DNA of 61,820 bases from Bacillus sp. AFS059628 (GTDB taxonomy: Bacteria > Bacillota > Bacilli > Bacillales > Bacillaceae_G). The stretch covers positions 1 through 61,820 of the forward strand of contig NZ_NVEC01000102.1 in NCBI RefSeq assembly GCF_002571225.1. The letters are read 5' to 3'. Shown here piece by piece: positions 22,942 to 32,273 of the stretch. Positions within the stretch are counted from its first letter, which is position 1, and each line of letters begins with the position of its first letter. Made by a program: the position numbers and the translations under genes. The notes under the pieces were generated by a model. The model saw only the letters and a program-made list of their open reading frames with translations. It made no database searches and was not told the DNA's origin.

Positions 22942-24279
22942 ATGTTTCAAAAAATATTAATTGCTAATCGCGGGGAAATCGCAGTTCGTATTATGAAAAC
23001 TTGTCAAAAACTTGGCATTCGCACTGTTGCTATTTATTCTGAGGCTGATGAAAACGCCCTACATGTAAAAATGGCAAATGAAGCTTACTTAGTAGGTGGG
23101 CCGCGTGTCCAAGAAAGCTATTTAAACCTTGAAAAAATTATTGAAATAGCTAAGAAGACAAATGCTGAAGCAATCCATCCGGGATATGGATTATTATCTG
23201 AGAATCCGTCTTTTCCGGTTCGCTGTAAAGAAGAAGGAATTGTATTTATCGGACCGTCAGAAGAAATCATTACGAAGATGGGAAGTAAAATTGAATCACG
23301 TATTGCAATGCAAGCTGCAGATGTCCCAGTAGTTCCAGGTATTACTACAAATATTGAAACTGCTGAAGAAGCAATTGAAATTGCAAAACAGATTGGTTAT
23401 CCATTAATGTTGAAGGCATCCGCAGGCGGCGGAGGCATTGGAATGCAGTTGATGGAAACTGAGCAAACGCTCACCAAAGCATTTGAAAGTAACAAAACAA
23501 GAGCGCAAAACTTCTTCGGTAACGGAGAAATGTATTTAGAACGCTATATAGCAGATGCACACCATATTGAAATTCAGCTTTTAGCAGATACACATGGTAA
23601 TACAGTGTATTTATGGGAGCGTGAATGTTCAGTACAACGCCGAAATCAGAAAGTAATTGAAGAAGCACCTTCACCATTTTTAGATGAAGGTACACGAAAA
23701 GCGATGGGTGAAGTTGCTGTACAAGCTGCCAAAGCTCTAGGATATACAAATGCTGGTACAGTTGAGTTTCTAGTTGATGATCAGAAAAACTTCTATTTCT
23801 TAGAGATGAATACGAGATTACAAGTAGAGCATCCAGTTACAGAAGAAATTACTGGTTTAGATCTTGTAGAACAACAACTTCTAATTGCATATGGTGAGAA
23901 ATTATCGTTTACACAAGATGATGTAAAACGTAGTGGTCATGCCATTGAGGCACGTATTTATGCAGAAGATCCGAAGACTTTCTTCCCATCACCTGGGAAA
24001 ATTACAGATTTAACGCTTCCAACAAATGTACGTATTGATCACTTTTTAGAGAATCAAGTAACGATTACACCTTTCTATGATCCAATGATTGCGAAAGTCA
24101 TTGCTCATGGTGAAACTCGTGAAGAAGCAATTTTGAGATTACATGATGCTTTAGAAGAATTAAAGGTAGAAGGCATTAAAACGAACACGCCAATGTTAAT
24201 TCAAGTTTTAGAAGATGATGTGTTCAAAAGCGGTATTTATACAACAGGTTTTGTAACAAAACAACTTGTTAAAAAATAA
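22942..24279 (+). CDS. yngH: Biotin carboxylase subunit of an acyl-CoA carboxylase
   Basis: ATG 22942 follows GGGAGGAA. The 445-residue protein has the biotin carboxylase fold: KILIANRGEIAVRI at the start, HPGYGLLSENPSF, the glycine-rich ATP lid GGGGIGM, EMNTRLQVEHPVTE, and the C-terminal GHAIEARIYAEDP. It carboxylates the biotin on the small carrier protein encoded next, for transfer by the carboxyltransferase (26250-27791) to 3-methylcrotonyl-CoA. It is an accC-type paralogue used for degradation. Confidence 0.92.
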   Translation: MFQKILIANRGEIAVRIMKTCQKLGIRTVAIYSEADENALHVKMANEAYLVGGPRVQESYLNLEKIIEIAKKTNAEAIHPGYGLLSENPSFPVRCKEEGIVFIGPSEEIITKMGSKIESRIAMQAADVPVVPGITTNIETAEEAIEIAKQIGYPLMLKASAGGGGIGMQLMETEQTLTKAFESNKTRAQNFFGNGEMYLERYIADAHHIEIQLLADTHGNTVYLWERECSVQRRNQKVIEEAPSPFLDEGTRKAMGEVAVQAAKALGYTNAGTVEFLVDDQKNFYFLEMNTRLQVEHPVTEEITGLDLVEQQLLIAYGEKLSFTQDDVKRSGHAIEARIYAEDPKTFFPSPGKITDLTLPTNVRIDHFLENQVTITPFYDPMIAKVIAHGETREEAILRLHDALEELKVEGIKTNTPMLIQVLEDDVFKSGIYTTGFVTKQLVKK

Positions 24280-24305
24280 GATTTAACAATATTAAGGGGG
24301 AAAAA

Positions 24306-24521
24306 ATGATGACGAAAGTATATGCATCGATGGCAGGAAATGTATGGAAGATTGTTGTAGGAATAGGAGATACAGTAGAGGAAGAGCAGGATGTCGTCAT
24401 TTTGGAATCTATGAAAATGGAAATTCCAATCGTTTCAGAAGAAGCTGGCACAGTTATGAAAATTAATGTGCAAGAAGGCGATTTTGTAAATGAAGGAGAT
24501 GTATTACTAGAAATTGAATAG
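24306..24521 (+). CDS. yngHB: Biotin/lipoyl carrier protein
   Basis: This 71-residue stand-alone biotinyl domain carries the biotin-acceptor motif ESMKME, whose Lys is the modification site, at about residue 39. A second ATG follows the first directly (MMTK), and both suit the site AAGGGGGAA. It lies 26 bases after the biotin carboxylase gene. It shuttles the carboxyl group between biotin carboxylase and carboxyltransferase. Confidence 0.92.
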   Translation: MMTKVYASMAGNVWKIVVGIGDTVEEEQDVVILESMKMEIPIVSEEAGTVMKINVQEGDFVNEGDVLLEIE

Positions 24522-24542
24522 GGAGATATAGGGGGAAGCGAA

Positions 24543-25454
24543 TTGAAACTACCTAATTTTGCTGTCATTAAAGAAGTCGGGCCACGTGATGGCTTACAAA
24601 ATGAAAAAAAGATTGTTGGCACAAAAGATAAAGTAAGATGGATTCAACTACTTACAGAGGCAGGATTATCGTACGTTGAAGTTTCCTCATTCGTTCACCC
24701 TAAATGGGTCCCTGCATTAGCAGATGCAAATGATGTGTTTTCTGAGCTGAAAAGGGATCAAAATGTTACATATGCAGCGCTTGTTCCAAATCAAAATGGT
24801 TTGGAACGAGCTTTTTTGCAAAATGTAGATGAGGTGAATGTTTTTTTATCAGCAAGTGAATCTCATAATAAAAGTAATATTAATAAATCAATTAAAGAAG
24901 CATTAGTTGTAATTGAAGATATAACAAAACAGGCATTATTCGAAGGGAAAAAGGTAAGGGGCTATGTTTCTACAGTATTTGGATGTCCTTATGAAGGTGA
25001 TATAAGCGTCTTAGCAGTTGACGAATTATGTAATCAACTATTTTCATATGGCATTTATGAAGTCTCTCTTGGTGACACGATCGGTGTAGCGAATCCGTTA
25101 CAAGTAGAGCAAGTATTAGAACATTTATTAAAGAAATATGATGCTTCGCAGTTTGCAATGCACTTCCATAATACGTATGGAATGGCCCTGGCGAATGTAG
25201 TTAAGTCATTGGAATATGGTATTACTACATTTGATAGTTCTTGTGGTGGTCTTGGTGGATGTCCATATGCACCAGGAGCATCAGGCAATGTTGCAACTGA
25301 TGACTTAGTTCATATGCTCCATAAGTTAGGGGTCCAAACGAACATTGATGAAGAGAAGTTATTGAGAGCGAGTCAATTTATTCAAAGTAAATTAAATATC
25401 CAATTACCGAGTCATGTGTATAGAGCGCTTCAACATAAAACGATAAGTAGGTGA
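24543..25454 (+). CDS. yngG: Hydroxymethylglutaryl-CoA lyase
   Basis: The start is TTG 24543 behind GGGGGAAGC. The 303-residue TIM-barrel enzyme has the HMGL signature: EVGPRDGLQNEK near the N-terminus, metal-binding MHFHNTYGMALAN, and the loop GLGGCPYAPGASGN with its catalytic Cys. It splits HMG-CoA into acetyl-CoA and acetoacetate, the last step of leucine breakdown. The next gene starts four bases after its stop, indicating translational coupling. Confidence 0.93.
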   Translation: MKLPNFAVIKEVGPRDGLQNEKKIVGTKDKVRWIQLLTEAGLSYVEVSSFVHPKWVPALADANDVFSELKRDQNVTYAALVPNQNGLERAFLQNVDEVNVFLSASESHNKSNINKSIKEALVVIEDITKQALFEGKKVRGYVSTVFGCPYEGDISVLAVDELCNQLFSYGIYEVSLGDTIGVANPLQVEQVLEHLLKKYDASQFAMHFHNTYGMALANVVKSLEYGITTFDSSCGGLGGCPYAPGASGNVATDDLVHMLHKLGVQTNIDEEKLLRASQFIQSKLNIQLPSHVYRALQHKTISR

Positions 25455-25458
25455 GAAG

Positions 25459-26247
25459 ATGCTACAATTACAAAACATTTCAGTTGATTATGTAACACCT
25501 CACGTTGTAAAGATTTCATTATATCGTGAAAGACAAGCAAACTCATTATCTTTAGCGTTATTAGAAGAGTTACAAAACATATTAACTCAAATAAATGAAG
25601 AGTCAAATACTCGTGTAGTTATACTAACAGGCGCTGGTGAAAAAGCATTTTGTGCCGGAGCGGATTTAAAAGAACGTGCTGGCATGAATGAAGAAGAAGT
25701 TCGTCATGCTGTTAGTATGATTCGTTCCACTATGGAAATGGTTGAACAATTACCACAGCCAGTTATTGCTGCTATAAATGGAATCGCACTTGGTGGTGGT
25801 ACGGAATTAAGTTTAGCTTGTGATTTTAGAATTGCTTCTGACACTGCAAGTCTTGGTCTTACTGAAACGACTCTTGCAATTATACCAGGAGCAGGCGGTA
25901 CGCAGCGTTTACCAAGATTAATCGGTGTTGGTAGAGCGAAAGAATTAATTTATACAGGCAGACGCATTTCGGCGCAAGAAGCGAAAGAATATGGCCTAGT
26001 AGAATTCGTTGTACCGGCTCATTTACTTGAAGAGAAAGCAATTGAAATGGCAGAGAGAATTGCTAGTAATGGTCCAATTGCTGTTCGATTAGCAAAAGAA
26101 GCAATTTCAAACGGTATTCAAGTTGATTTACATACCGGATTACAAATGGAAAAACAAGCGTATGAAGGTGTAATCCATACGAAAGATAGATTAGAAGGAT
26201 TACAAGCATTCAAGGAAAAACGCACACCAATGTATAAGGGGGAGTAA
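25459..26247 (+). CDS. yngF: Enoyl-CoA hydratase (methylglutaconyl-CoA hydratase role)
   Basis: This 262-residue crotonase-fold protein has GEKAFCAGADLKERAG and ALGGGTELSLACDFRIAS, the oxyanion-hole segments. TLAIIPGAGGTQRLPRLIG contains the position of the second catalytic Glu in hydratases. Context assigns it to hydration of 3-methylglutaconyl-CoA to HMG-CoA. The next gene starts two bases after its stop. Confidence 0.9.
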   Translation: MLQLQNISVDYVTPHVVKISLYRERQANSLSLALLEELQNILTQINEESNTRVVILTGAGEKAFCAGADLKERAGMNEEEVRHAVSMIRSTMEMVEQLPQPVIAAINGIALGGGTELSLACDFRIASDTASLGLTETTLAIIPGAGGTQRLPRLIGVGRAKELIYTGRRISAQEAKEYGLVEFVVPAHLLEEKAIEMAERIASNGPIAVRLAKEAISNGIQVDLHTGLQMEKQAYEGVIHTKDRLEGLQAFKEKRTPMYKGE

Positions 26248-26249
26248 AT

Positions 26250-27791
26250 ATGTTAGACCAAAAACAACAATCGAATACATTTGAAGAACGAGTTGAAACG
26301 ATTAAACAAGGTGGCGCACCAAAGTATCATGAACAAAACAAAGCAAAAGGAAAACTATTTGTTCGAAATCGATTAGCTCTTTTATTTGATAATGGTGAAT
26401 ATGTAGAAGATGCATTATTTGCAAATTGTGAACAAACAGGATTACCTGCTGATGGTGTTGTAACAGCAACAGGTAAAATACATGGTCGTACGGCATGCGT
26501 AATGGCAAATGATTCAACAGTAAAGGCTGGATCATGGGGCGCACGTACAGTTGAAAAGATTTTACGTATTCAAGAAACGGCAGAAAAATTACGTGTTCCA
26601 TTATTTTATTTAGTTGACTCTGCTGGAGCGCGTATTACTGATCAAGTTGAAATGTTCCCAGGGCGCCGCGGTGCAGGAAGAATCTTCTATAATCAAGTGA
26701 AATTATCAGGTAAAGTTCCTCAAGTATGTTTATTATTTGGACCTTCGGCCGCTGGTGGCGCATATATTCCAGCCTTTTGTGACGTTGTAATGATGGTAGA
26801 AGGAAATGCATCTATGTATTTAGGATCTCCTCGTATGGCTGAGATGGTTATCGGTGAGAAGGTAACTTTAGAAGAGATGGGCGGAGCTCGTATGCATTGC
26901 TCTGTATCAGGATGCGGAGATGTTTTATGTAAGACAGAAGAAGATGCGATTACACAAGCAAGACAATACATTTCATATTTTCCAAATAACTACTTAGAAA
27001 AGACTCCATTGGTTACACCTCTAGAACCGAAACAATTCGATAAAACGTTAGAAGAAATCATTCCAGAAAATCAAAATGCTCCTTTCAATATGAAAGATCT
27101 CATTAATAGAGTTATTGATGAAGGTTCTTTCTATGAAGTGAAAAAATTATTTGCTCAAGAACTAATAACAGGTTTAGCACGTATTGATGGTAAGCCAGTT
27201 GGTATTATTGCAAATCAACCGCGAATGAAAGGCGGCGTATTATTCCACGATTCAGCTGATAAAGCAGCGAAGTTTATTAATTTATGCGATGCATATCATA
27301 TTCCGTTATTGTTCCTTGCAGATGTACCTGGATTTATGATTGGTACAAAAGTAGAACGTGCTGGTATTATTCGTCACGGTGCAAAAATGATTTCCGCAAT
27401 GAGTGAAGCAACTGTACCGAAAATTTCTATCGTTGTTCGTAAAGCATATGGTGCTGGTTTATATGCGATGGCAGGTCCAGCCTTTGAGCCAGATTGCTGC
27501 CTAGCATTACCAACAGCTTCTATTGCGGTAATGGGTCCAGAAGCCGCGGTCAATGCTGTATATGCAAATAAGATTGCAGCTTTACCAGAAGAAGAGCGTG
27601 ATAGCTTTATTGCTGAAAAACGCGAAGAGTATAAGAAGGATATTGATATTTACCATTTAGCATCAGAGATGGTCATTGATGGTATTGTTCATCCAAACAA
27701 TTTAAGAGAAGAGTTAAAAGGACGATTCGAAATGTATATGAGTAAATATCAAGTATTTACGGATCGTAAACATCCGGTTTATCCAGTTTAA
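26250..27791 (+). CDS. yngE: Acyl-CoA carboxylase carboxyltransferase (methylcrotonyl-CoA carboxylase beta-like)
   Basis: This 513-residue two-domain carboxyltransferase contains YLVDSAGARITDQVEMFPGRRGAGRIFYN and the oxyanion segment FGPSAAGGAYIPAFCD in the N-terminal half. GFMIGTKVERAGIIRHGAKM and RKAYGAGLYAMAGPAFEPD lie in the C-terminal half. GTKVERAGI is typical of methylcrotonyl-CoA carboxylase. Together with the biotin carboxylase and biotin carrier genes it makes the complete enzyme. Propionyl-CoA is an alternative substrate; context favours methylcrotonyl-CoA. Confidence 0.9.
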   Translation: MLDQKQQSNTFEERVETIKQGGAPKYHEQNKAKGKLFVRNRLALLFDNGEYVEDALFANCEQTGLPADGVVTATGKIHGRTACVMANDSTVKAGSWGARTVEKILRIQETAEKLRVPLFYLVDSAGARITDQVEMFPGRRGAGRIFYNQVKLSGKVPQVCLLFGPSAAGGAYIPAFCDVVMMVEGNASMYLGSPRMAEMVIGEKVTLEEMGGARMHCSVSGCGDVLCKTEEDAITQARQYISYFPNNYLEKTPLVTPLEPKQFDKTLEEIIPENQNAPFNMKDLINRVIDEGSFYEVKKLFAQELITGLARIDGKPVGIIANQPRMKGGVLFHDSADKAAKFINLCDAYHIPLLFLADVPGFMIGTKVERAGIIRHGAKMISAMSEATVPKISIVVRKAYGAGLYAMAGPAFEPDCCLALPTASIAVMGPEAAVNAVYANKIAALPEEERDSFIAEKREEYKKDIDIYHLASEMVIDGIVHPNNLREELKGRFEMYMSKYQVFTDRKHPVYPV

Positions 27792-27816
27792 AAGCCCTAT
27801 TTAGGGCTTTCTTGCT
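27791..27816 (+). terminator. Weak intra-operon hairpin
   Basis: AAAGCCCT and AGGGCTTT pair around four bases with only a short T-run (TTTCTTG). It lies between the carboxyltransferase and ligase genes and may reduce transcription of the last gene. Confidence 0.5.
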
Positions 27817-27840
27817 CAAAAAGTCAAGGAGGGGAAAACA

Positions 27841-29781
27841 TTGAAACAAGCAGTTTGGTTTCCAACAGAAGAGTATAAAGAAAAAACGCGTTTGTATGGT
27901 TGGATGAAATCATTGGGCTATGAAGATTATGAAACGTTTTATAATAAATCTATTGAAGAAACAGCTTGGTTTTGGGGAGAAGCTGAAAAAGCGGTTGGCT
28001 ATCAATGGATGAAACCTTATACAGAAGTGCTAGATTTAGAAAATGGAACGCCGTTTGCACAGTGGTATAATGGCGGAACATGTAACGTTGTAGAATCAGT
28101 TTTATCACGCTGGCTTGCAGATGATGAAACAAGAACACAACCAGCACTTCAGTATGAGGGGGAAAATGGAACTTCAAAATCATTTACATATGAAGAACTT
28201 GACAGCTGGGTAAGTCGTGTTGCAAACGGTTTGAAACATGCGGGTATTGAAAAAGGTGACCGTGTAACAATTTATATGCCGATGATTCCAGAAACAGTTG
28301 TTGCAATGCTAGCTGTTATGAAAATCGGAGCAATTATTTCACCAATATTCTCAGGTTTTGCGTCTGATGCAGTCATGACACGTGTGCAAGCGGCAGGATC
28401 TAAAATGATTATTACTGCAGATGGTTTTTCACGCCGAGGTAAAGTTGTTTCATTAAAAGACGAAGTAGATAAAGCTTGTGAGCATTGTCCAACTGTTGAA
28501 AAAGTTGTTATCGTGCGTCATGCAGGAAATGATTTTACACCGCATAATTATGATTTCTCATGGAGTACGTTAGAAAAAGAAAAGCCATTTGTACATGCTG
28601 AAGAAATGCATAGTGATGATCCATTAATGCTCATTTATACATCAGGTACAACTGGAAAACCGAAAGGGACAGTACATACTCATGCTGGATTTCCCTTAAA
28701 AGCAGCTTTTGATGCGGGGTTCGGAATGAATATTAAACAAGGTGACCGCGTATTATGGGTAACTGATATGGGATGGATGATGGGACCATTTTTACTATTC
28801 GGTTCTCTTATTAATGGGGCAACAATGGTTATGTACGAAGGCGTTCCGGATTTCCCAGAAGCAGATCGTTTATGGGAGACAGTTGATAAATATGAAATTA
28901 CACATCTTGGTATATCACCAACATTAATTCGTGCGTTAATGGCAAAAGGTGATGAGTATGTAAATAAACATTCGCTTAAGAGTTTAGAAGTATTCGCCTC
29001 AACAGGCGAGCCTTGGAATCCAGATCCTTGGATGTGGCTATTTGAAACGGTTGGAAAAAGTAATGTACCAATTTGTAACTATTCAGGCGGGACTGAAATT
29101 TCTGGTGGAATTTTCGGAAACGTCCTTATTAAACCAATTGCACCGATTAGCTTTAACGCTTCTTTACCAGGAATGGCAGCGGTTGTGCTCGATGATCAGG
29201 GCAATCAGATTCGTGATGAAGTTGGAGAATTATGTTTAGAGAAACCTTGGGTTGGTATGACGAAAAGTTTCTGGGAAGACGATGAGCGTTATGTGAACAC
29301 ATATTGGTCACGTTTTGAAAATAAATGGGTTCATGGTGACTGGGTGGTTTATGATGGTGAACAATATATTATTACAGGACGCTCAGATGATACGCTAAAC
29401 ATTGCCGGAAAACGCATTGGACCTGCTGAATATGAATCTATTCTTGTGAAGCATAATGATGTCATAGAAGCTGCTGCGATTGGTGTACCAGATGATGTAA
29501 AAGGTGAAGTTTGTCATTGTTTTGTAGTATTAAGAGACAATGTAACATTCTCAGGAGAATTAAAGAAAGAATTAATGAGTTTAGTAAACTCTCATATTGG
29601 AAAAGCATTATGTCCAAAAGATATTCACGTTGTAGAAGATTTACCGAAAACACGTAATTCTAAAGTAATGCGACGCGTCATTAAAGCCGCTTATTTAGGA
29701 AAGGAATTAGGCGATTTATCGTCACTTGTGAATCCTGAGGTAGTTCCGTTTATTCAGGGGTTGCAGTCTAGTAAATTATAA
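27841..29781 (+). CDS. AMP-forming acyl-CoA synthetase (ACS-like)
   Basis: The start is TTG 27841 behind AAGGAGGGG. In the 646-residue protein the P-loop YTSGTTGKPKGTVHTH lies near 265, YSGGTEISGG near 420, GDW and the hinge GRSDDTLNIAGKRIGP near 520, and a C-terminal Lys within KTRNSKVMRR near 615. Where acetyl-CoA synthetases have a Trp that limits substrate size (WWQTE), this protein has YSGGTE. A larger acid such as acetoacetate or isovalerate is therefore likely, which is inference. It closes the leucine degradation operon. Confidence 0.85.
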   Translation: MKQAVWFPTEEYKEKTRLYGWMKSLGYEDYETFYNKSIEETAWFWGEAEKAVGYQWMKPYTEVLDLENGTPFAQWYNGGTCNVVESVLSRWLADDETRTQPALQYEGENGTSKSFTYEELDSWVSRVANGLKHAGIEKGDRVTIYMPMIPETVVAMLAVMKIGAIISPIFSGFASDAVMTRVQAAGSKMIITADGFSRRGKVVSLKDEVDKACEHCPTVEKVVIVRHAGNDFTPHNYDFSWSTLEKEKPFVHAEEMHSDDPLMLIYTSGTTGKPKGTVHTHAGFPLKAAFDAGFGMNIKQGDRVLWVTDMGWMMGPFLLFGSLINGATMVMYEGVPDFPEADRLWETVDKYEITHLGISPTLIRALMAKGDEYVNKHSLKSLEVFASTGEPWNPDPWMWLFETVGKSNVPICNYSGGTEISGGIFGNVLIKPIAPISFNASLPGMAAVVLDDQGNQIRDEVGELCLEKPWVGMTKSFWEDDERYVNTYWSRFENKWVHGDWVVYDGEQYIITGRSDDTLNIAGKRIGPAEYESILVKHNDVIEAAAIGVPDDVKGEVCHCFVVLRDNVTFSGELKKELMSLVNSHIGKALCPKDIHVVEDLPKTRNSKVMRRVIKAAYLGKELGDLSSLVNPEVVPFIQGLQSSKL

Positions 29782-29802
29782 AATTAAAGCATGTATAATG
29801 TG

Positions 29803-29835
29803 AACTGACCTCTAATTGTTAGAGGTCAGTTTTTA
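29803..29835 (+). terminator. Terminator of the leucine degradation operon
   Basis: ACTGACCTCTAA and TTAGAGGTCAGT form a 12-bp perfect stem around three to four bases, followed by TTTTTA. Confidence 0.92.
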
Positions 29836-29868
29836 TGTATACAGGATAGTTTAGTACATGTGTTTGTT

Positions 29869-29888
29869 TTTTCTTTTCTTTTCTTTTC
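29869..29888. repeat. TTTTC microsatellite, four copies
   Basis: Four exact tandem TTTTC units lie about 15 bases upstream of the sigma-K-type promoter. The tract could vary in length between strains. Confidence 0.8.
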
Positions 29889-29904
29889 TATGTTTTTGCC
29901 TCGT

Positions 29905-29932
29905 ACACTTTGAAGCTAGTGGACATACTATA
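29905..29932 (+). promoter_or_regulatory. Sigma-K-type promoter
   Basis: AC (29905-29906), 17 bases, CATACTATA (29924-29932) fits AC plus CATAnnnTA exactly. It predicts late mother-cell transcription of the Cys-rich gene at 29961. Confidence 0.6.
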
Positions 29933-29960
29933 TTAATAGAAATGACTAGGGGGTGAGATT

Positions 29961-30275
29961 TTGGGATCTCGTTATAGTAATTCTAGAAAAAAGTGTTCAT
30001 GTAAACAGGATGATTGTTGGGATGTTTTTGAAGAGTGTAAAAAAGAACATGAAGAGCAAAATAAGGCATGTGACTGTTGCTGTGTACAAGGAATTAGAGA
30101 TGAGCTGAGAAAGTTAGTAAACAGATCAGTGCGTATTACAACAGGAACTAATAATTATGCAGGAACTGTTTCTTCCGTCACTTGTGATGTTGTAAAGCTT
30201 GCTAATAGTGCTGGGGTAGTTACAGTAATTATTTCAGTTTGTAAAATTGAAGCGATTGAGCCATTGTTGACATAG
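29961..30275 (+). CDS. Cys-rich, probable spore coat or exosporium protein
   Basis: The start is TTG 29961 behind AGGGGGTGAG. The 104-residue protein has a Cys/Lys/Asp-rich N-terminal half (KKCSCKQDDCWDVFEECKKE, then CDCCCVQG). Its compact beta-rich C-terminal half (ELRKLVNRSVRITTGTNNYAG, VTVIISVCKIEAIEP) resembles the small barrel of DUF2642-like proteins. There is no signal peptide. Cys-rich composition and the sigma-K-type promoter suggest assembly on the spore surface. This is not a recognised named coat protein. Confidence 0.65.
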   Translation: MGSRYSNSRKKCSCKQDDCWDVFEECKKEHEEQNKACDCCCVQGIRDELRKLVNRSVRITTGTNNYAGTVSSVTCDVVKLANSAGVVTVIISVCKIEAIEPLLT

Positions 30276-30301
30276 GGAAAAGAGTAATTTCGCTTTTTTG
30301 T

Positions 30302-30330
30302 AAAGCCATTCTTAAGAATGGCTTTATTTT
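30302..30330 (+). terminator. Rho-independent terminator
   Basis: AAAGCCATTCTTAAGAATGGCTTT is fully self-complementary and is followed by ATTTTA. Confidence 0.85.
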
Positions 30331-30412
30331 AATTTCATATAAAGGAGAATATATTATTTATATAGAAATAGGTTTGGGGCTATAAAGTATGATGTATGAA
30401 AGGAGCATAAAA

Positions 30413-30931
30413 GTGATTAAACTAGAAACTTTTAACAAGTCTGATTTCAAACAATTAATGGATTGGATTGACTCTGAAGAGTTTTTAATACAATGGTCAG
30501 GAAATGCATTTACATATCCTCTAAATGAACAACAATTAGAAAATTATATAGAAAGCTCAAATACACTTGCATTTAAAGTAATAGATGAAGAGTCTAAGAA
30601 AGTAGTTGGTCATATTTCACTTGGGCAAATAGACAATATTAATAAGTCTGCAAGGATTGGAAAAGTGCTAGTTGGTGATACGAAAATGAGAGGACGTTCT
30701 ATAGGGAAACATATGATGAAGGCAATACTACAAGTTGCATTTAAAGAATTAAAACTACATAGAGTAACTCTTGGTGTTTATGATTTTAATACGTCGGCCA
30801 TCTCATGTTATGAAAAAATAGGATTTATAAAAGAAGGTTTATTACGAGAGTCAAAAAAAGTAAGAGAAATGTATTGGAATTTATGGGAAATGAGTATGTT
30901 AGAATATGAATGGGGCGATAAAGAATTATAG
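30413..30931 (+). CDS. GNAT N-acetyltransferase
   Basis: I choose GTG 30413 (reading VIKLETF as MIKLETF) because AAAGGAG lies seven bases upstream; an ATG at 30389 would sit before that site. The 172-residue protein is a RimL-type GNAT: IGKVLVGDTKMRGRSIGKHMMKAIL is motif A (RGxxxG), and LHRVTLGVYDFNTSAISCYEKIGF is motif B. The substrate is unknown. It is followed at a short distance by a P-loop kinase gene. Confidence 0.88.
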   Translation: MIKLETFNKSDFKQLMDWIDSEEFLIQWSGNAFTYPLNEQQLENYIESSNTLAFKVIDEESKKVVGHISLGQIDNINKSARIGKVLVGDTKMRGRSIGKHMMKAILQVAFKELKLHRVTLGVYDFNTSAISCYEKIGFIKEGLLRESKKVREMYWNLWEMSMLEYEWGDKEL

Positions 30932-30978
30932 TTATCTGTAATTATATTATGTTAATTAAAAGGGGTATAGTGGGGATT

Positions 30979-31539
30979 ATGAATAAGAAAACGAAAATCA
31001 TTACAATTGCAGCTGTTTCAGGAGGAGGTAAAACTACTGTCACAGAAAAATTAACTCAAAAGCTAACAAATTCAAAAGCACTATATTTTGATAGCTATCA
31101 CTTTGAAAATTGTCCTACTGATATTTGTAAATGGATTGATGATGGAGCAAATTATGATGAATGGGTACTTACGCCATTAATTCATGATATTCAGCATCTT
31201 ATACGAGAGGCTAATGTAGATTATATTATTGTAGATTATCCTTTTGCATACTTAAATAGTGAAATGCGAGAATATATTGATGCAACTATATTTATTGATA
31301 CGCCTTTAGATATTGCGATGGCTAGAAGAATCTTGCGAGATTTTAAAGAAGATACAATAGATGAAATACATAATGATTTGAAACATTACATGACATTTGC
31401 GAGAAAAGCATATTTAGAGGCAATTCATACTGTTAAGCCGAATTCGGATATTGTATTGGATGGCTCTTTATCTGTAAGTGAAATAATTAATCATGCTGTA
31501 GAGGAACTTGGTCTGAGAGAAGTGATTATCAATGATTAA
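30979..31539 (+). CDS. P-loop nucleoside/nucleotide kinase-like protein
   Basis: The start is ATG 30979 (MNKKTKIITIAAVSGGGKTT). The Walker A SGGGKTT lies at residues 14-20, and IIVDYPFAY near residue 88 fits the Walker B/acceptor region of uridine-kinase-like enzymes. Residues RRILRDFKED form the Arg-rich lid. The 186-residue size fits a small-substrate kinase. The end overlaps the next gene by eight bases, so it is coupled to an alpha/beta hydrolase. The substrate is unknown. Confidence 0.75.
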   Translation: MNKKTKIITIAAVSGGGKTTVTEKLTQKLTNSKALYFDSYHFENCPTDICKWIDDGANYDEWVLTPLIHDIQHLIREANVDYIIVDYPFAYLNSEMREYIDATIFIDTPLDIAMARRILRDFKEDTIDEIHNDLKHYMTFARKAYLEAIHTVKPNSDIVLDGSLSVSEIINHAVEELGLREVIIND

Positions 31540-32260
31540 ATGCATAGAGGAATATGTACAAGTTGACAATTTTAAAATGTATACGAAAAAATTCCAAGGA
31601 AAAAAGCTGCAGCCAGTTATTATAATGGAGGCAGGTTATGGCGATTATTCAAAGACATGGGATCATATTGCTGAAGAGTTGACGGAATATGGAACGGTAC
31701 TTACATATGATCGAGCGGGATTAGGGAAAAGTGGGAAGAGTTCCAAGAGACGTATTAGTTCTGAAATGATAAAAGATTTAAGGTGTTGCTTAGCGCAATT
31801 ACAATTGAAACCACCTTATATTTTTGTAGGACATTCTTTTGGCGGTATAAATGCACGTTTATTTGCGACTTTTTATCCCGAAGATATGTTGGGAATCGTT
31901 TTGGTGGATTCGACACCAGAAAATTATAAAGAAGATTTTTTGCCAATCATGTCTCCAAAATTTCAAGAAGCTTACTATAAACAATTTGTATATGAAAGTT
32001 CATATGAAGAGTTGACATTTAGTTTAAGTGAAGTAGATAGATATTGTAAATCAATGAATGATATTCCACTTGTCGTGTTAGCTGCGGGTAAAAAAGCTTT
32101 TTATACGCCAGATGCACAAATGAAATGGTTACAATTACAAGAAGAATTATTACGATTATCAAGCAATAATAAATTTGTAATTGCAGAACGAAGTGGTCAC
32201 TATATTCAAAAAGACGAGCCTCAATATATAACAGATGCTGTTAAATGGATTATTGGGTAG
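31532..32260 (+). CDS. Alpha/beta hydrolase
   Basis: This 242-residue protein has the alpha/beta hydrolase triad. The nucleophile elbow is GHSFGG near residue 107, the Asp probably lies in the VLVDS strand end or near residue 196, and the His is in RSGHYIQKDEP near the C-terminus. MEAGYGDYSKTWDHI gives the oxyanion strand (HG replaced by AG). It overlaps the upstream kinase gene and lies 13 bases before a DinB-type gene. The substrate is unknown. Confidence 0.85.
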   Translation: MIKCIEEYVQVDNFKMYTKKFQGKKLQPVIIMEAGYGDYSKTWDHIAEELTEYGTVLTYDRAGLGKSGKSSKRRISSEMIKDLRCCLAQLQLKPPYIFVGHSFGGINARLFATFYPEDMLGIVLVDSTPENYKEDFLPIMSPKFQEAYYKQFVYESSYEELTFSLSEVDRYCKSMNDIPLVVLAAGKKAFYTPDAQMKWLQLQEELLRLSSNNKFVIAERSGHYIQKDEPQYITDAVKWIIG

Positions 32261-32273
32261 GGGAGAGAGAAAT

